Notes under the pieces: model-generated
Told to the model about the DNA's origin: nothing
Database searches by the model: none
What the model saw: the letters and a program-made list of their open reading frames with translations, nothing else
Shown: piece after piece, positions 17,193 through 25,489 of the stretch
How the letters are laid out: each line of letters opens with the position of its first letter
How positions within the stretch are numbered: the first letter of the stretch is position 1
Program-made: the position numbers and the translations under genes
NCBI GenBank assembly: GCA_963831385.1
Contig: CAWHPW010000013.1
Span: 124,001-188,000 of the forward strand
DNA length: 64,000 nt
Direction of reading: 5' to 3'
Origin: JACVRX01 sp963831385
GTDB lineage: Bacteria; Actinomycetota; Actinomycetes; Jiangellales; Jiangellaceae

Positions 17193-17792
17193 TCAGAGTG
17201 CGACGGAGCCGTGCGGCTCCGTGACGCGCTCCATCGTCTCACGCTGAGCCGGGTCCGGTTCCGGGTCCCGCCGTCGGCTGGTCATCCCGACGGCCACCGC
17301 CAAGGCCAGCCCCGCTGCGACGGCGACATCGCCTGGACTGACGACTTCGGGACGGGGCGGGAACGCGATGGGCACTGTCTTACCCAGCCAGGGCAGCAGC
17401 GTGTCCGGCCCGAGCTCCGTCCGCTCGCCGGCGGCCAGTAGAGCCGACGGGTCGGCGCCGGCTCGCTCGGCCGCCTCGACGGACACCGGCATCGCCGCAT
17501 TGAGGAGCAGGACCAAGCCGTTGGCCGCTAGTCCGGCGGCCACCAGAGCGAACCCTTGAACAGCCCGATTGACCCATGCGTAGAAAGCGATGGCCAGCCA
17601 GGCCAGTCCGGACAGAATCCCGAGCAGCGGCTCCCAGAGCAAGCCGCCCAGCACACCCAATACGTAGAGGCTGATCGCCGTGAGCAGCAGACGGTTGCGG
17701 CGCAGCGGAAGCCCCCCGAGGCGGGCCAGCCGGCCATCGCGGGCGTAGCCGAACATCACGCCGCCGGCCAACGCCAACAGCACGAGTGTCAC
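17193..17792 (-). CDS. DUF5317 membrane protein
   Basis: About 199 residues with five hydrophobic segments and the DUF5317 pattern: RLGGLPLRRNRLLLTAISLYV, then GLAANGLVLLLNAAMPVS and a short extracytoplasmic loop (LPWLGKTVPIAF). GTG 17792 places the first helix (VTLVLLALAGGVMFG) at the N-terminus as usual. An upstream in-frame start (17996) would add 68 residues of basic, low-complexity sequence and I consider it less likely. Function unknown. Confidence 0.7.
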   Translation of the reverse strand: MTLVLLALAGGVMFGYARDGRLARLGGLPLRRNRLLLTAISLYVLGVLGGLLWEPLLGILSGLAWLAIAFYAWVNRAVQGFALVAAGLAANGLVLLLNAAMPVSVEAAERAGADPSALLAAGERTELGPDTLLPWLGKTVPIAFPPRPEVVSPGDVAVAAGLALAVAVGMTSRRRDPEPDPAQRETMERVTEPHGSVAL

Positions 17793-18039
17793 GTACCCAT
17801 GGTCGCGCGCGTTCGGTGTGAGACGGCCGCGCCACGCCCACGCGAACCTCCGGGCTATGCCATCGAGGCCTGACCAGGTGCCGGCGCGACTCGACGCTGT
17901 GGTCGTGAAGATCGTCGGGTGTCTTCGCCGGCGGGCTAGGGGTGCGCCAGCCATCACGGCGATCTTCACGGCGGCTAGGCCCTGCCGCTCGGGCATGGTG
18001 GAATGCCGGGATCCGCCGAACCAATGTCAGGAGCCTGGC

Positions 18040-18255
18040 GTGACCGAGCTGGTCTGTGCCGAGATGGTGGCCAACGTGTTCGCGGTGACGGTTGCCGAGG
18101 GCGACTCGGTCGAGCCGGGCGGCATGCTGCTGGTGCTCGAGTCGATGAAGATGGAGATCCCGGTTCTCAGTGAGGCCGGCGGCATGGTGACCGAGGTCAA
18201 GGTCCGGAAGGGTGATGTCGTCCAGGAAGGGGACGTCTTGGTGGTCGTGTCGTGA
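18040..18255 (+). CDS. Biotin/lipoyl-attachment domain protein
   Basis: A free-standing 71-residue biotinyl domain. The modification site is Lys37 in LESMKMEIPV, flanked by the beta-hammerhead glycines (EGDSVEPGG, RKGDVVQEGD). The same length and position as Rv3221c (TB7.3), which lies next to rshA. A CAGGAG lies six bases before the GTG start. It could serve as carrier for an acyl-CoA carboxylase encoded elsewhere. Confidence 0.9.
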   Translation: MTELVCAEMVANVFAVTVAEGDSVEPGGMLLVLESMKMEIPVLSEAGGMVTEVKVRKGDVVQEGDVLVVVS

Positions 18256-18272
18256 CCCACTGACCGGAAGCC

Positions 18273-19136
18273 TCAGCCGCGACGGCAGGTCCCGGTCGGG
18301 TCCCGTTCTGCCGCGTTACTCGTGATGAGCAGCGCAATGACTGCGGCGTTGTCCTCGTCGCTGGTCTCGAGGAGTAGCTGCAGCGGATCTGCCTCGTTGT
18401 GCAAGCAATATCGCCCGTCGGGGAGATCCGCCGGCAGGACCAGATGCTGGTCGGGCAGATCAGTGTCGTAGACATCGGCCCAGCCGGGGGAGATTCCCTG
18501 CACTTTGTCCGCCGCACAGTCACCGTAGTGTTGGGGAACCGTGATCGGTGACGCTGATGGTGTCTCCCGATTGTCCCGCAGGCAGAAGCTGACCTTGTCG
18601 GAGGCGACCAGTGGCGAGAGCTCGCCCGGTCTGGTCAGCGAATAGCGCGCCATCGCGTCGAAATGCCAGTGGCCGTGGGTCGGGTGGTCGAGCATGCACC
18701 CGCCCTGACGCAACGTGGTTCGGAGATCGACTGCTCGGTCGAATCGGGCATTGCCGGCGACGTCGTGGTAGAGAACTTGGGACGCGTGATGCTGCCCGGG
18801 CGGACAGGGCAGCAGCTCGTCAGGGATGACTTCCGCGGGGCCGACGCCGGCGTTGGCGATGATCGAGGTGAACCACAGCTGACGCTGGCCGTCGGCGATC
18901 CGGATCTCCACATCCTCTGGTGGCAGGCTCTTCAGGTTCGGGAGGAGCCGAGCGCTGACCGGTACCGGGCGGGGGTCTGGATAGTCCTGGGCTCGGTTGT
19001 ACGCGGTCGCCGCATCGTTCAGTGCTGTCAGGGACGACTGCTCGGGGTCGGCGCCACTGGTGCCCACGACCGCGGCTAGCACCACGCAGGCGCCAAGCGC
19101 GACAGCCGTGAACCCGGCCTTGGCACTCGACTGCAC
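18273..19136 (-). CDS. Secreted lysyl-oxidase-like copper protein
   Basis: A 287-residue protein with an N-terminal signal or anchor helix (residues 8-26). The rest resembles the lysyl oxidase catalytic domain: a His-x-His-x-His copper site at His154, His156 and His158, then KVSFCLRD with Lys181, and GWADVYDTDLP with Tyr223. The Lys and Tyr fit the positions that form the lysine tyrosylquinone cofactor in animal lysyl oxidases. Several cysteines (111, 147, 185, 207, 244) could form disulfides outside the cell. It probably oxidises amines or crosslinks surface proteins. Confidence 0.78.
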   Translation of the reverse strand: MQSSAKAGFTAVALGACVVLAAVVGTSGADPEQSSLTALNDAATAYNRAQDYPDPRPVPVSARLLPNLKSLPPEDVEIRIADGQRQLWFTSIIANAGVGPAEVIPDELLPCPPGQHHASQVLYHDVAGNARFDRAVDLRTTLRQGGCMLDHPTHGHWHFDAMARYSLTRPGELSPLVASDKVSFCLRDNRETPSASPITVPQHYGDCAADKVQGISPGWADVYDTDLPDQHLVLPADLPDGRYCLHNEADPLQLLLETSDEDNAAVIALLITSNAAERDPTGTCRRG

Positions 19137-19248
19137 AGTCCTTCACGGTACGCGAGCGCTGAGGCGTGGCAACCAGGTTCGGGCGGGACACACGCCGGCG
19201 TACCCGCTCCCGGTCAGGCCGGGCAGGTCGGGTACGCCGGGTGGTAGG

Positions 19249-19416
19249 TCAGCGGGTGGCGAACGGGCGGGACGGCAGGTCCAGGGACCAGCTGTCTTCG
19301 ATGCTCGGCAGCGGCGAGCGGTGGGGCCCGCCGTCGTCGGCCAGCCATCGGGCCATGGCGGTTGCCGCGGCGACGGCGAAGCTGACGATCAAGGAGATCA
19401 GCAGGAATGTGGTCAT
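19249..19416 (-). CDS. Small membrane protein (55 residues), divergent from GlxA-type regulator
   Basis: Reads MTTFLLISLIVSFAVAAATA and then a polar tail rich in Ser, Pro and Asp (GGPHRSPLPSIEDSWSLD). There is one transmembrane helix at residues 3-24. No clear ribosome-binding site is present. It is divergent from the GlxA-type regulator and shares an intergenic region with two palindromes, so it may be that regulator's target. No homologue is known to me. Confidence 0.5.
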   Translation of the reverse strand: MTTFLLISLIVSFAVAAATAMARWLADDGGPHRSPLPSIEDSWSLDLPSRPFATR

Positions 19417-19444
19417 GACTGAAAGTTTGCACCCAGCTATTTCC

Positions 19445-19458
19445 TGCCACCAGTGGCA
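19445..19458. promoter_or_regulatory. Operator-like palindrome 1 (TGCCAC-N2-GTGGCA)
   Basis: A perfect six-base inverted repeat with a two-base centre, 52 bases before the GTG of the GlxA-type gene and 28 bases before the divergent ATG. It shares the half-site TGCCA with a second palindrome nearby. Confidence 0.6.
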
Positions 19459-19483
19459 GATCTGCCGTACTGCATCGACTTTC

Positions 19484-19499
19484 TGCCAAAGCTGTGGCA
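19484..19499. promoter_or_regulatory. Operator-like palindrome 2 (TGCCA-N6-TGGCA)
   Basis: A five-base inverted repeat spaced six bases, ending 11 bases before the GTG at 19511. It abuts a possible -10 CACTAT (19500-19505), so a protein bound here would block the regulator's own promoter. Confidence 0.55.
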
Positions 19500-19510
19500 C
19501 ACTATCGGTC

Positions 19511-20461
19511 GTGCTGACCAACGTTGCCGTCATCGCGCTCGACGGCGTAGCGCCGTTCGAGCTCGGAGTGCTGTGTGAGTCCTTCGGCGTCGACCGCTCG
19601 GACCAAGGCATACCCCGGCTCGACTTCGCCGTCTGTGCCCTGTCCGCTGGCTCCGTCCAGACGTCGATGGGGTTCTCGATCGAGGTCGAGCACAGCCTCG
19701 AGCGCCTGGCCGTGGCGGACCTGATCGCCGTTCCGGCCGCCGGCATCGACCGGACGTATCCTCCCGAAGTGCTCGCCGCCTTGAAGGCTGCAGCCGATCG
19801 CGGCTGCCGGGTCATGTCCGTCTGCACTGGGGCGTTCGTGCTGGCCGAAGCCGGGCTGCTCGACGGGCGGCGCTGCACGACCCACTGGCGCTACGCCGAT
19901 GAGATGGCGCGGCGGTACCCCAAGGCCAAGGTGGACCCTGACGTTCTCTATGTCGACGATGGCGTGATCACCAGCGCCGGCTCCGCGGCTGGGCTCGATG
20001 CCTGCCTGCACCTGTGGCGGCAGGAGTACGGCGCCACGATCGCGGCGATGGTTGCCCGCCGGATGGTCGTGCCGCCTCACCGCGACGGCGGCCAGGCCCA
20101 GTTCGTCGAGGCGCCGATCCGCGCGACCAGCGCTCCCACCTTGTCCGGTGTGCTCGACTACATGGCGGCGCATCTGAACGAGGAGCTGACAGTCGAATCG
20201 CTGTCCCAGCTCGCGAACATGTCGCCGCGGACATTCGCCCGGCGGTTCCGCGCCGAGACGGGCACGACGCCTTACGACTGGCTGCTCTCCCGCCGAGTGG
20301 CGGCCGCCCAGCGGCTGCTCGAAGAGGGCGATGATCCCGTCGAGGCGGTCGCTACGCGGTCCGGATTCGGCACTGCCGCGGTCATGCGCCACCACTTCGG
20401 CAAGCGGCTGGATACCACCCCCCAGGGCTACCGCTCGGCCTTCCGCGCCCGCGCCAGCTGA
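19511..20461 (+). CDS. GlxA-type transcriptional regulator (DJ-1/PfpI-like domain plus AraC HTH)
   Basis: A 316-residue two-domain regulator. Residues 1-170 form a class I glutamine-amidotransferase-like sensor domain with the elbow Cys105 (MSVCTGAFVLAEAGLL). Residues about 210-310 form the AraC/XylS DNA-binding domain with two helix-turn-helix motifs (LSQLANMSPRTFARRF and AVATRSGFGTAAVMRHHFGK). GTG 19511 gives the usual opening and may be leaderless. The upstream palindromes suggest autoregulation and control of the divergent small membrane protein. Confidence 0.88.
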   Translation: MLTNVAVIALDGVAPFELGVLCESFGVDRSDQGIPRLDFAVCALSAGSVQTSMGFSIEVEHSLERLAVADLIAVPAAGIDRTYPPEVLAALKAAADRGCRVMSVCTGAFVLAEAGLLDGRRCTTHWRYADEMARRYPKAKVDPDVLYVDDGVITSAGSAAGLDACLHLWRQEYGATIAAMVARRMVVPPHRDGGQAQFVEAPIRATSAPTLSGVLDYMAAHLNEELTVESLSQLANMSPRTFARRFRAETGTTPYDWLLSRRVAAAQRLLEEGDDPVEAVATRSGFGTAAVMRHHFGKRLDTTPQGYRSAFRARAS

Positions 20462-20471
20462 CTCCCGCTCG

Positions 20472-22133
20472 TTACACGCCGGTCGTCGAGCGCGGGTAGG
20501 CGATTTCTGGGTCGCACAACACGTTGACCAGGTAGGGGACGTCGGCTGCAAATGCGCGCCGCAGGGCCGGTCCGATCTCGTCCGGCCGGGTCACGGTCTC
20601 GCCCGCCCCCCCGAGTGCCTCGACGATCGAGTCGTAACGGGTTTCGCGACGCAGGTCGGTGGCCACGTCGTAGCCGTAGAGGAACCGCATCGGGTGCTTC
20701 TCCAGGCCCCATGCGCCGTTGTTGCCGACGATGATGACGACGGGCAGCCGGTGCCGGACCAACGTGTCGACATCCATCAGGGACATGCCGGCCGCCCCGT
20801 CGCCGTAGAGCAACACGACCTGGCTGGACGGCCGGGCCAACCGGGCGGCGGCCGCTGCGCCGGCTCCCGCTCCGAGGCAACCGAATGGCCCCGGATCCAG
20901 CCAGCAGCCTGGACTGCTCGGCTCGATGAACTTGCCCGCCCAGGAGACGAAGTCGCCGCCGTCGCCGATCACCACGGCATCGTCGGCGAGAAGGGGTATC
21001 AGCTCGCCGTAGATCCGAGCCGGGTGGATCGGATCCGAGTCCGCTCCGAGCACAGCTGCGTCCCTGGCAAGGGCCACACTCGCCTGGGCCTGCAAGTCGG
21101 CGACCCAATCCGCCGGCGGATTGCGACGAGACTGTGCGGTGTACGCAGCGAGCAGGCCGTCGAACACCGCCGTCAGGTCGCCGGCAACCGTTCCGGCGAG
21201 TTCGACGTGGCCGGCGAGCTGACCGGGAGAGTCGGCAAGGTGCACCACGTCCGCGCCGCCATGGAAGGCGCCATATCCCAGCCGGAAGTCCAGCGGCGTA
21301 CCTGCCGCTATCACCAGGTCCGCGCGCTGGAAGGCAGGGGAGCGTGCCCGAGTCACCAACAAGGGGTGCCCGCGGGGCAGGATCCCGCGACCCATCCCGT
21401 TCGCTACCACGGGGATGCCGATCTGTTCGGCGAATCGCGCGGCCGACTCCTCGGCCCGGTCGAGCCATACGTCCGATCCCAAGACCAGAACGGGCCGATC
21501 GGCAGCCGCGATGCGAGCGCCGACCGTCGTCAGGTCAGCCGGATCGGGTTCGGCCGCATCGGGTGGTCCGGTCGGTGTCACTGTGGCACCGGCTCGTCCG
21601 AACAATTCGTCCATCGGCACGTCGACGAAGACGGGTCCGCGATGTGGTGTCTCGGCGACGTGCACGGCGTGGTCGAGCACAGCGGCGACCTCCGCCGTCG
21701 TCCGAGCCGTCGACGCGTGCTTGGTGATCGTCGTGAGGATCGGCGGATGATCGAGCTCCTGTAACGCTCCAGTTCCCCACCGGTACTGCGGCGCGCGTCC
21801 GCCCACGACGAGCAGCGGAACTCCGCTGAAGCAAGCCTGAGCAATTGCGCTCACGCCGTTCGTCACGCCTGGCCCGGCCGTGAGCACTGCCAGGCCAGGT
21901 GTCCGAGTCAGCTTCGCCGTCGCCTCGGCTCCGAACACCGCCGTCTGCTCGTGCCGGACATCGACGATGCGCATCGCCGGTTCCTCGCGGACGGCGGCGT
22001 CGTAGAGCGGAAAGACGTGGGCGCCGGAAAGTGTCCACATGGTGTCGATGCCGTGGTTGCCGAAAACCGCGCGCGCATGATCACCGCCATGTCCCTCGAG
22101 CTGGCCGACGGCGGGTTCAGCCGACCTTTCCAT
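20472..22133 (-). CDS. ilvG: Acetolactate-synthase-like thiamine-pyrophosphate enzyme (IlvG type)
   Basis: A 553-residue ThDP enzyme with three domains. Glu62 in DVRHEQTAVFGAEA is the cofactor-activating residue; LLYGDGAAGMS and IIVGNNGAWGLEKHPM form the GDG...NN Mg-ThDP motif. The sequence follows M. tuberculosis Rv1820 (annotated IlvG) closely in my memory, for example CWLDPGPFGCLGAGAG. It may make acetolactate, but oxalyl-CoA decarboxylase-like activities are also seen in this group. Its ATG overlaps the stop of the upstream DUF2785 gene (TAATG), so the two are coupled. Confidence 0.8.
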   Translation of the reverse strand: MERSAEPAVGQLEGHGGDHARAVFGNHGIDTMWTLSGAHVFPLYDAAVREEPAMRIVDVRHEQTAVFGAEATAKLTRTPGLAVLTAGPGVTNGVSAIAQACFSGVPLLVVGGRAPQYRWGTGALQELDHPPILTTITKHASTARTTAEVAAVLDHAVHVAETPHRGPVFVDVPMDELFGRAGATVTPTGPPDAAEPDPADLTTVGARIAAADRPVLVLGSDVWLDRAEESAARFAEQIGIPVVANGMGRGILPRGHPLLVTRARSPAFQRADLVIAAGTPLDFRLGYGAFHGGADVVHLADSPGQLAGHVELAGTVAGDLTAVFDGLLAAYTAQSRRNPPADWVADLQAQASVALARDAAVLGADSDPIHPARIYGELIPLLADDAVVIGDGGDFVSWAGKFIEPSSPGCWLDPGPFGCLGAGAGAAAAARLARPSSQVVLLYGDGAAGMSLMDVDTLVRHRLPVVIIVGNNGAWGLEKHPMRFLYGYDVATDLRRETRYDSIVEALGGAGETVTRPDEIGPALRRAFAADVPYLVNVLCDPEIAYPRSTTGV

Positions 22134-23014
22134 TACAGACGCCGGAATACATGCGGAGCGCTGGCCCGCAGCGAACGCTGCAACGCGATCAGCAGATCGG
22201 GACGGCAGCTCGGCGTCAGCGCCGGGCTCGCGGAGGCATCCTGTGCCGGCGTACCGGTGACTCCGAGCAGGAGCTGCAGGTGCAGCGCCCGGGCGAAGGC
22301 AACCGCGTTCGCCCGGGTGGCGGGCTCCAGTTCGTTCGGGCTGACGGGCACCGCCCAGATCGCGGCCAGCCGCTCGAGCCAGCGTTCCAGCACATCGGTG
22401 GAGATGCTGTCCCGATGCAGCAGCGACATGGTCGCGAAGGCGAGCCGGTCGTCCTCACCCGCGCTCAGCCGGTGGTCGGTCGGTGTCAGCAGGCGCTCGA
22501 CGATCACGTCGAGCAGCACCCGCAGTTCCTCCGCGCCGAGGTGTCGAGACGCCGTCAGCGTCGCCAGCAGCTCAGCACCGTGTCCGACGGCGTTGGCCAG
22601 CCCGCGGTCGGGGATCCAGCCGCGCAGGTCACGCTCGGCGAGAAACCAGGCGACCGACCGGTCCGCCCACGTCAGCACGGTGGTGGGGTGCAGCGTGTGC
22701 ACAGTGTTGTCACGCGCGACAACGGCGGCCAGGCACAGGGCCGAGAACGAGCGGCGCAGGACGGTATCGGTGCCGTCTTCACCCAGGCCGACCCGTAAGC
22801 CGAGGACCAGTCCGTCGCCGAGGCCGGCGAGCAACTCGTCGTAGACGCCGTCAGCGATCCAGGTGGACAGCACCGAGTAGGCGATGTCGTCGCGCACTCG
22901 CGGGTCGGTGTCCCCGAGCATGGTGACCAGGTCCGTCGTCAGGTCGTCCAAGGCGGCGCCGTGTGGGACGCGATAGCCGTCCGCAACGACTCGCTCCCAG
23001 TACGACATCCGCAC
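22133..23014 (-). CDS. DUF2785 protein
   Basis: A 293-residue, largely helical, soluble protein of the DUF2785 family (HEAT-like pattern; LVTMLGDTDPRVRDDIAYSVL and VGHGAELLATLTASRHL). Function unknown. It is translationally coupled to the IlvG-like gene downstream through a TAATG overlap, which hints at a shared pathway or only a shared transcript. Confidence 0.75.
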   Translation of the reverse strand: MRMSYWERVVADGYRVPHGAALDDLTTDLVTMLGDTDPRVRDDIAYSVLSTWIADGVYDELLAGLGDGLVLGLRVGLGEDGTDTVLRRSFSALCLAAVVARDNTVHTLHPTTVLTWADRSVAWFLAERDLRGWIPDRGLANAVGHGAELLATLTASRHLGAEELRVLLDVIVERLLTPTDHRLSAGEDDRLAFATMSLLHRDSISTDVLERWLERLAAIWAVPVSPNELEPATRANAVAFARALHLQLLLGVTGTPAQDASASPALTPSCRPDLLIALQRSLRASAPHVFRRL

Positions 23015-23101
23015 TCAAGCATCTTGGCAGAGTGGAGCGCCGACGTGCCGGTAGGGTCGCGGGTGCGGCTGGGTGGTCATGGCGCTAGGTCCGGGCCGGC
23101 G

Positions 23102-24466
23102 CTACCGGCTTGCGGCCAGGCCGAACCGCTCGGCGTGTATCTGGTGGCGAGGCACGCGCAGCGTGCGGAGGCTGCGTATCACCGCGGACATCATGGCGGG
23201 CGGCCCGCACACGAAGACGTCGCGCTCGCGGATGTCAGGCACCAGGACGGCGAGGTTGTCCGGCTCGAACGTGTTCGGTGGATTGCCTGCCCCGGTCCGC
23301 CCGGCCAGCACCTGCACCCGAGCGCTCCGGGTATGGGCCAGCTCCTCCAGCTCTTGCAGCAGGACGGCGTCGGCCATCGTGTGGACCCGGTAGAGCACGG
23401 TCACCGGGCCAGTCAGCTCCTCGAGCAGCGCCCGGATCGGCGTGATGCCGATGCCGCCCGCGATCAGCAACGTCGCGTCACGGCTGCGCTGGCGGCTGGT
23501 GAACGCGCCGTACGGGCCCTCGACGAACACCCGCGTCCCGACGGGGACGTGGCGCAGCCCCGCGCTGGTCGTGCCGACGGCCTTCGGGGTCAGTCGCAGA
23601 TGCTGGCCATCGGGTGCCGCCGAGAGCGAGAACGGGTTGGCCTGCCACCAGGTGTTGTAGCCGAGGAACCGCCAGATGAAGAACTGCCCGGGCCGGGGTT
23701 GCAAGCGGTCGAGGTCGCGGCCGGTGACATAGACCGATGTGACGTTGTCGGACTCGGGGACGACCTTGGCGACCCGCAGCCGGTGGCGGGCGTTGAGCCG
23801 CAGCGGCGTGACGAACCGGCCGGCGATGAACGCGGCGATGGCCAGACCCCATAACAGCCACCAGTACGCCATCGTGATCGGCGACGCGCGGAACGTGGAG
23901 ACTTCGTACACCTGGTGGATGACGGCGAGGGTGACGGCGGCGTACAGGCACATGTGCACCGCATGCCAGGCCTCATAGGACAGGCGACGCCGGGCGAAGC
24001 GGGTCGACAGGGCCACCACGACGATGACGATGCTGGCAGCGATCATCCCCATCAATGTCGCGAGGACCCCGGCGAAGCTCACGAACTGCTCCGGCACCGT
24101 AAGGTCGCCATAGCGCGCATAGCCGACGATCATCAGGGTCGGGTGCAGCAGGACCAGCCAGAAGATGGTCAGCCCCACCCAGCGGTGCCAGGCGGTAAGC
24201 CGGTCCATGCCGATCCGCCGGTCGAGCCAGGGCAGCCGAGCGATCAGCACCAACTGGAGGATCAGCGCCAGCGCAAGGTGGAGGCCGACGAACTTCGCGA
24301 CGGCGATGATTCCGTTCTTCGACGGCTCAGCGGTGAAGGACAGCGCCCACACGATCGCCACGTTGACCAGGACGCCCGCCCACAGCACCAGACGTCCCGT
24401 CGTCGTCGGGTGGGTGAAGGCGGAGGCGCGTCCCGTCGACGCAGCAGCGGCGCGCGCAGCTGTCAT
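23102..24466 (-). CDS. Ferric-reductase-like flavocytochrome oxidoreductase
   Basis: A 454-residue membrane redox enzyme. Residues 30-215 hold six helices of the ferric-reductase/NADPH-oxidase b-haem domain, with paired haem histidines in RWVGLTIFWLVLLHPTLM and AWHAVHMCLYAAVTLAVIHQ. Then comes an FAD domain (RPGQFFIWRFL and NPFSLSAAP) and an NAD(P) domain (LIAGGIGITPIRALLEEL and VFVCGPPAMMSAV). An AGGAG lies six bases before ATG 24466. Neighbours give no electron acceptor; actinobacterial relatives often pair with FMN-binding proteins, which are absent here. Confidence 0.88.
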   Translation of the reverse strand: MTAARAAAASTGRASAFTHPTTTGRLVLWAGVLVNVAIVWALSFTAEPSKNGIIAVAKFVGLHLALALILQLVLIARLPWLDRRIGMDRLTAWHRWVGLTIFWLVLLHPTLMIVGYARYGDLTVPEQFVSFAGVLATLMGMIAASIVIVVVALSTRFARRRLSYEAWHAVHMCLYAAVTLAVIHQVYEVSTFRASPITMAYWWLLWGLAIAAFIAGRFVTPLRLNARHRLRVAKVVPESDNVTSVYVTGRDLDRLQPRPGQFFIWRFLGYNTWWQANPFSLSAAPDGQHLRLTPKAVGTTSAGLRHVPVGTRVFVEGPYGAFTSRQRSRDATLLIAGGIGITPIRALLEELTGPVTVLYRVHTMADAVLLQELEELAHTRSARVQVLAGRTGAGNPPNTFEPDNLAVLVPDIRERDVFVCGPPAMMSAVIRSLRTLRVPRHQIHAERFGLAASR

Positions 24467-24538
24467 GATGATCTCCTGTCCACTGACCCGTCCTGTGCAC
24501 GCATTGTCGCCCTAGAGTGGTTCACCGGTGGTCATACC

Positions 24539-25489
24539 GTGCTCACCCGCGTGTGGGGGATCGCCCGATCCCTCGTGATCTATCACGGCCAACCCGGCCG
24601 GCACCGCCGCCTGGTGAACTTCTACCGGCAGTTCCTCGGGCCTGGCGACATAGCCTTCGACCTCGGTGCCCACGTCGGGAGCCGAGTGCGCGCCTGGCGG
24701 AAGCTGGGCGCCCGGGTGGTAGCGGTCGAGCCGCAGCCCGACTGCCTGCGCGTCTTGCTCCTCGTCTTCGGTCGAGACCGCGGCGTAACGATCGTCCCGG
24801 TCGCCGTCGGCGCCAAGCCCGGGACCGCTCGGTTGGCCGTGTCCACCAGGACGCCCACGGTGTCGTCGATGTCGCCAAGCTGGATCGAGTCGGTGACCGC
24901 CGACCGCAGCTTTGCCCGGGTGCGATGGGACACCAGCGTCGAGGTCCAGGTGAGGACGCTCGACGAGCTCGTTGCGACCCACGGCGAGCCGGATTTCTGC
25001 AAGATCGACGTCGAGGGCTCCGAGGTCGAGGTGCTGGCCGGGCTCAGCCGCCCGGTGCGGGGCCTGTCGTTCGAGTATCTGCCGCCCGCACACGATGCCG
25101 CCCTCGAGGCGTTGGAACGAGTCCAGCGACTCGGTGACTACGAGTTCAACTACTCGCCGGTCGAGACGGTGCAGCTGGTCAGCGAGCGCTGGTTCGACCC
25201 GGCCCAGCTGGTCAGCGTCCTCGAGAAGCACCGCCCGCTCGGCCGCTCCGGCGACGTGTACGCGCGGCTGCGCTCGGCCGACGGGAGTCACAGGTCAGCG
25301 GCCGTCCGGTCCGTAGGCGGCGAGGAAGCGGTCGCGGAACTCGTCCATCGGCCATACCGGCGCGTCCGGGTCGGGGTTGAGCCCGGGCTGCCAATCCCAG
25401 GCCGCGATCCGGTCGAGCACGGCAGGATCGCGAGCGACGACGGAGATCGGCACGTCGTGGCTGGCATTCGGACCGATGATGACCGGTGA
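24539..25489 (+). CDS. FkbM family methyltransferase
   Basis: A 316-residue SAM-dependent methyltransferase. The SAM-binding motif is IAFDLGAHVGSRVRAW, followed by ARVVAVEPQPDCLRVL and the FkbM-typical DFCKIDVEGSEVEVLAGLS. Such enzymes usually O-methylate sugars or secondary metabolites. The recognisable domain ends near GDVYARLRSADG; the last 65 residues lie over the 3' end of the convergent sulfatase gene (195-base overlap) and look unlike protein. A frame change near 25285 that shortens the gene is possible. It opens the surface-polymer locus. Confidence 0.75.
   Translation: MLTRVWGIARSLVIYHGQPGRHRRLVNFYRQFLGPGDIAFDLGAHVGSRVRAWRKLGARVVAVEPQPDCLRVLLLVFGRDRGVTIVPVAVGAKPGTARLAVSTRTPTVSSMSPSWIESVTADRSFARVRWDTSVEVQVRTLDELVATHGEPDFCKIDVEGSEVEVLAGLSRPVRGLSFEYLPPAHDAALEALERVQRLGDYEFNYSPVETVQLVSERWFDPAQLVSVLEKHRPLGRSGDVYARLRSADGSHRSAAVRSVGGEEAVAELVHRPYRRVRVGVEPGLPIPGRDPVEHGRIASDDGDRHVVAGIRTDDDR

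Noticed and set aside
23915..24538. N-terminal extension of the FkbM gene over the reductase gene
   Set aside because: It is the complement of the conserved reductase domain; the FkbM family starts near GTG 24539.
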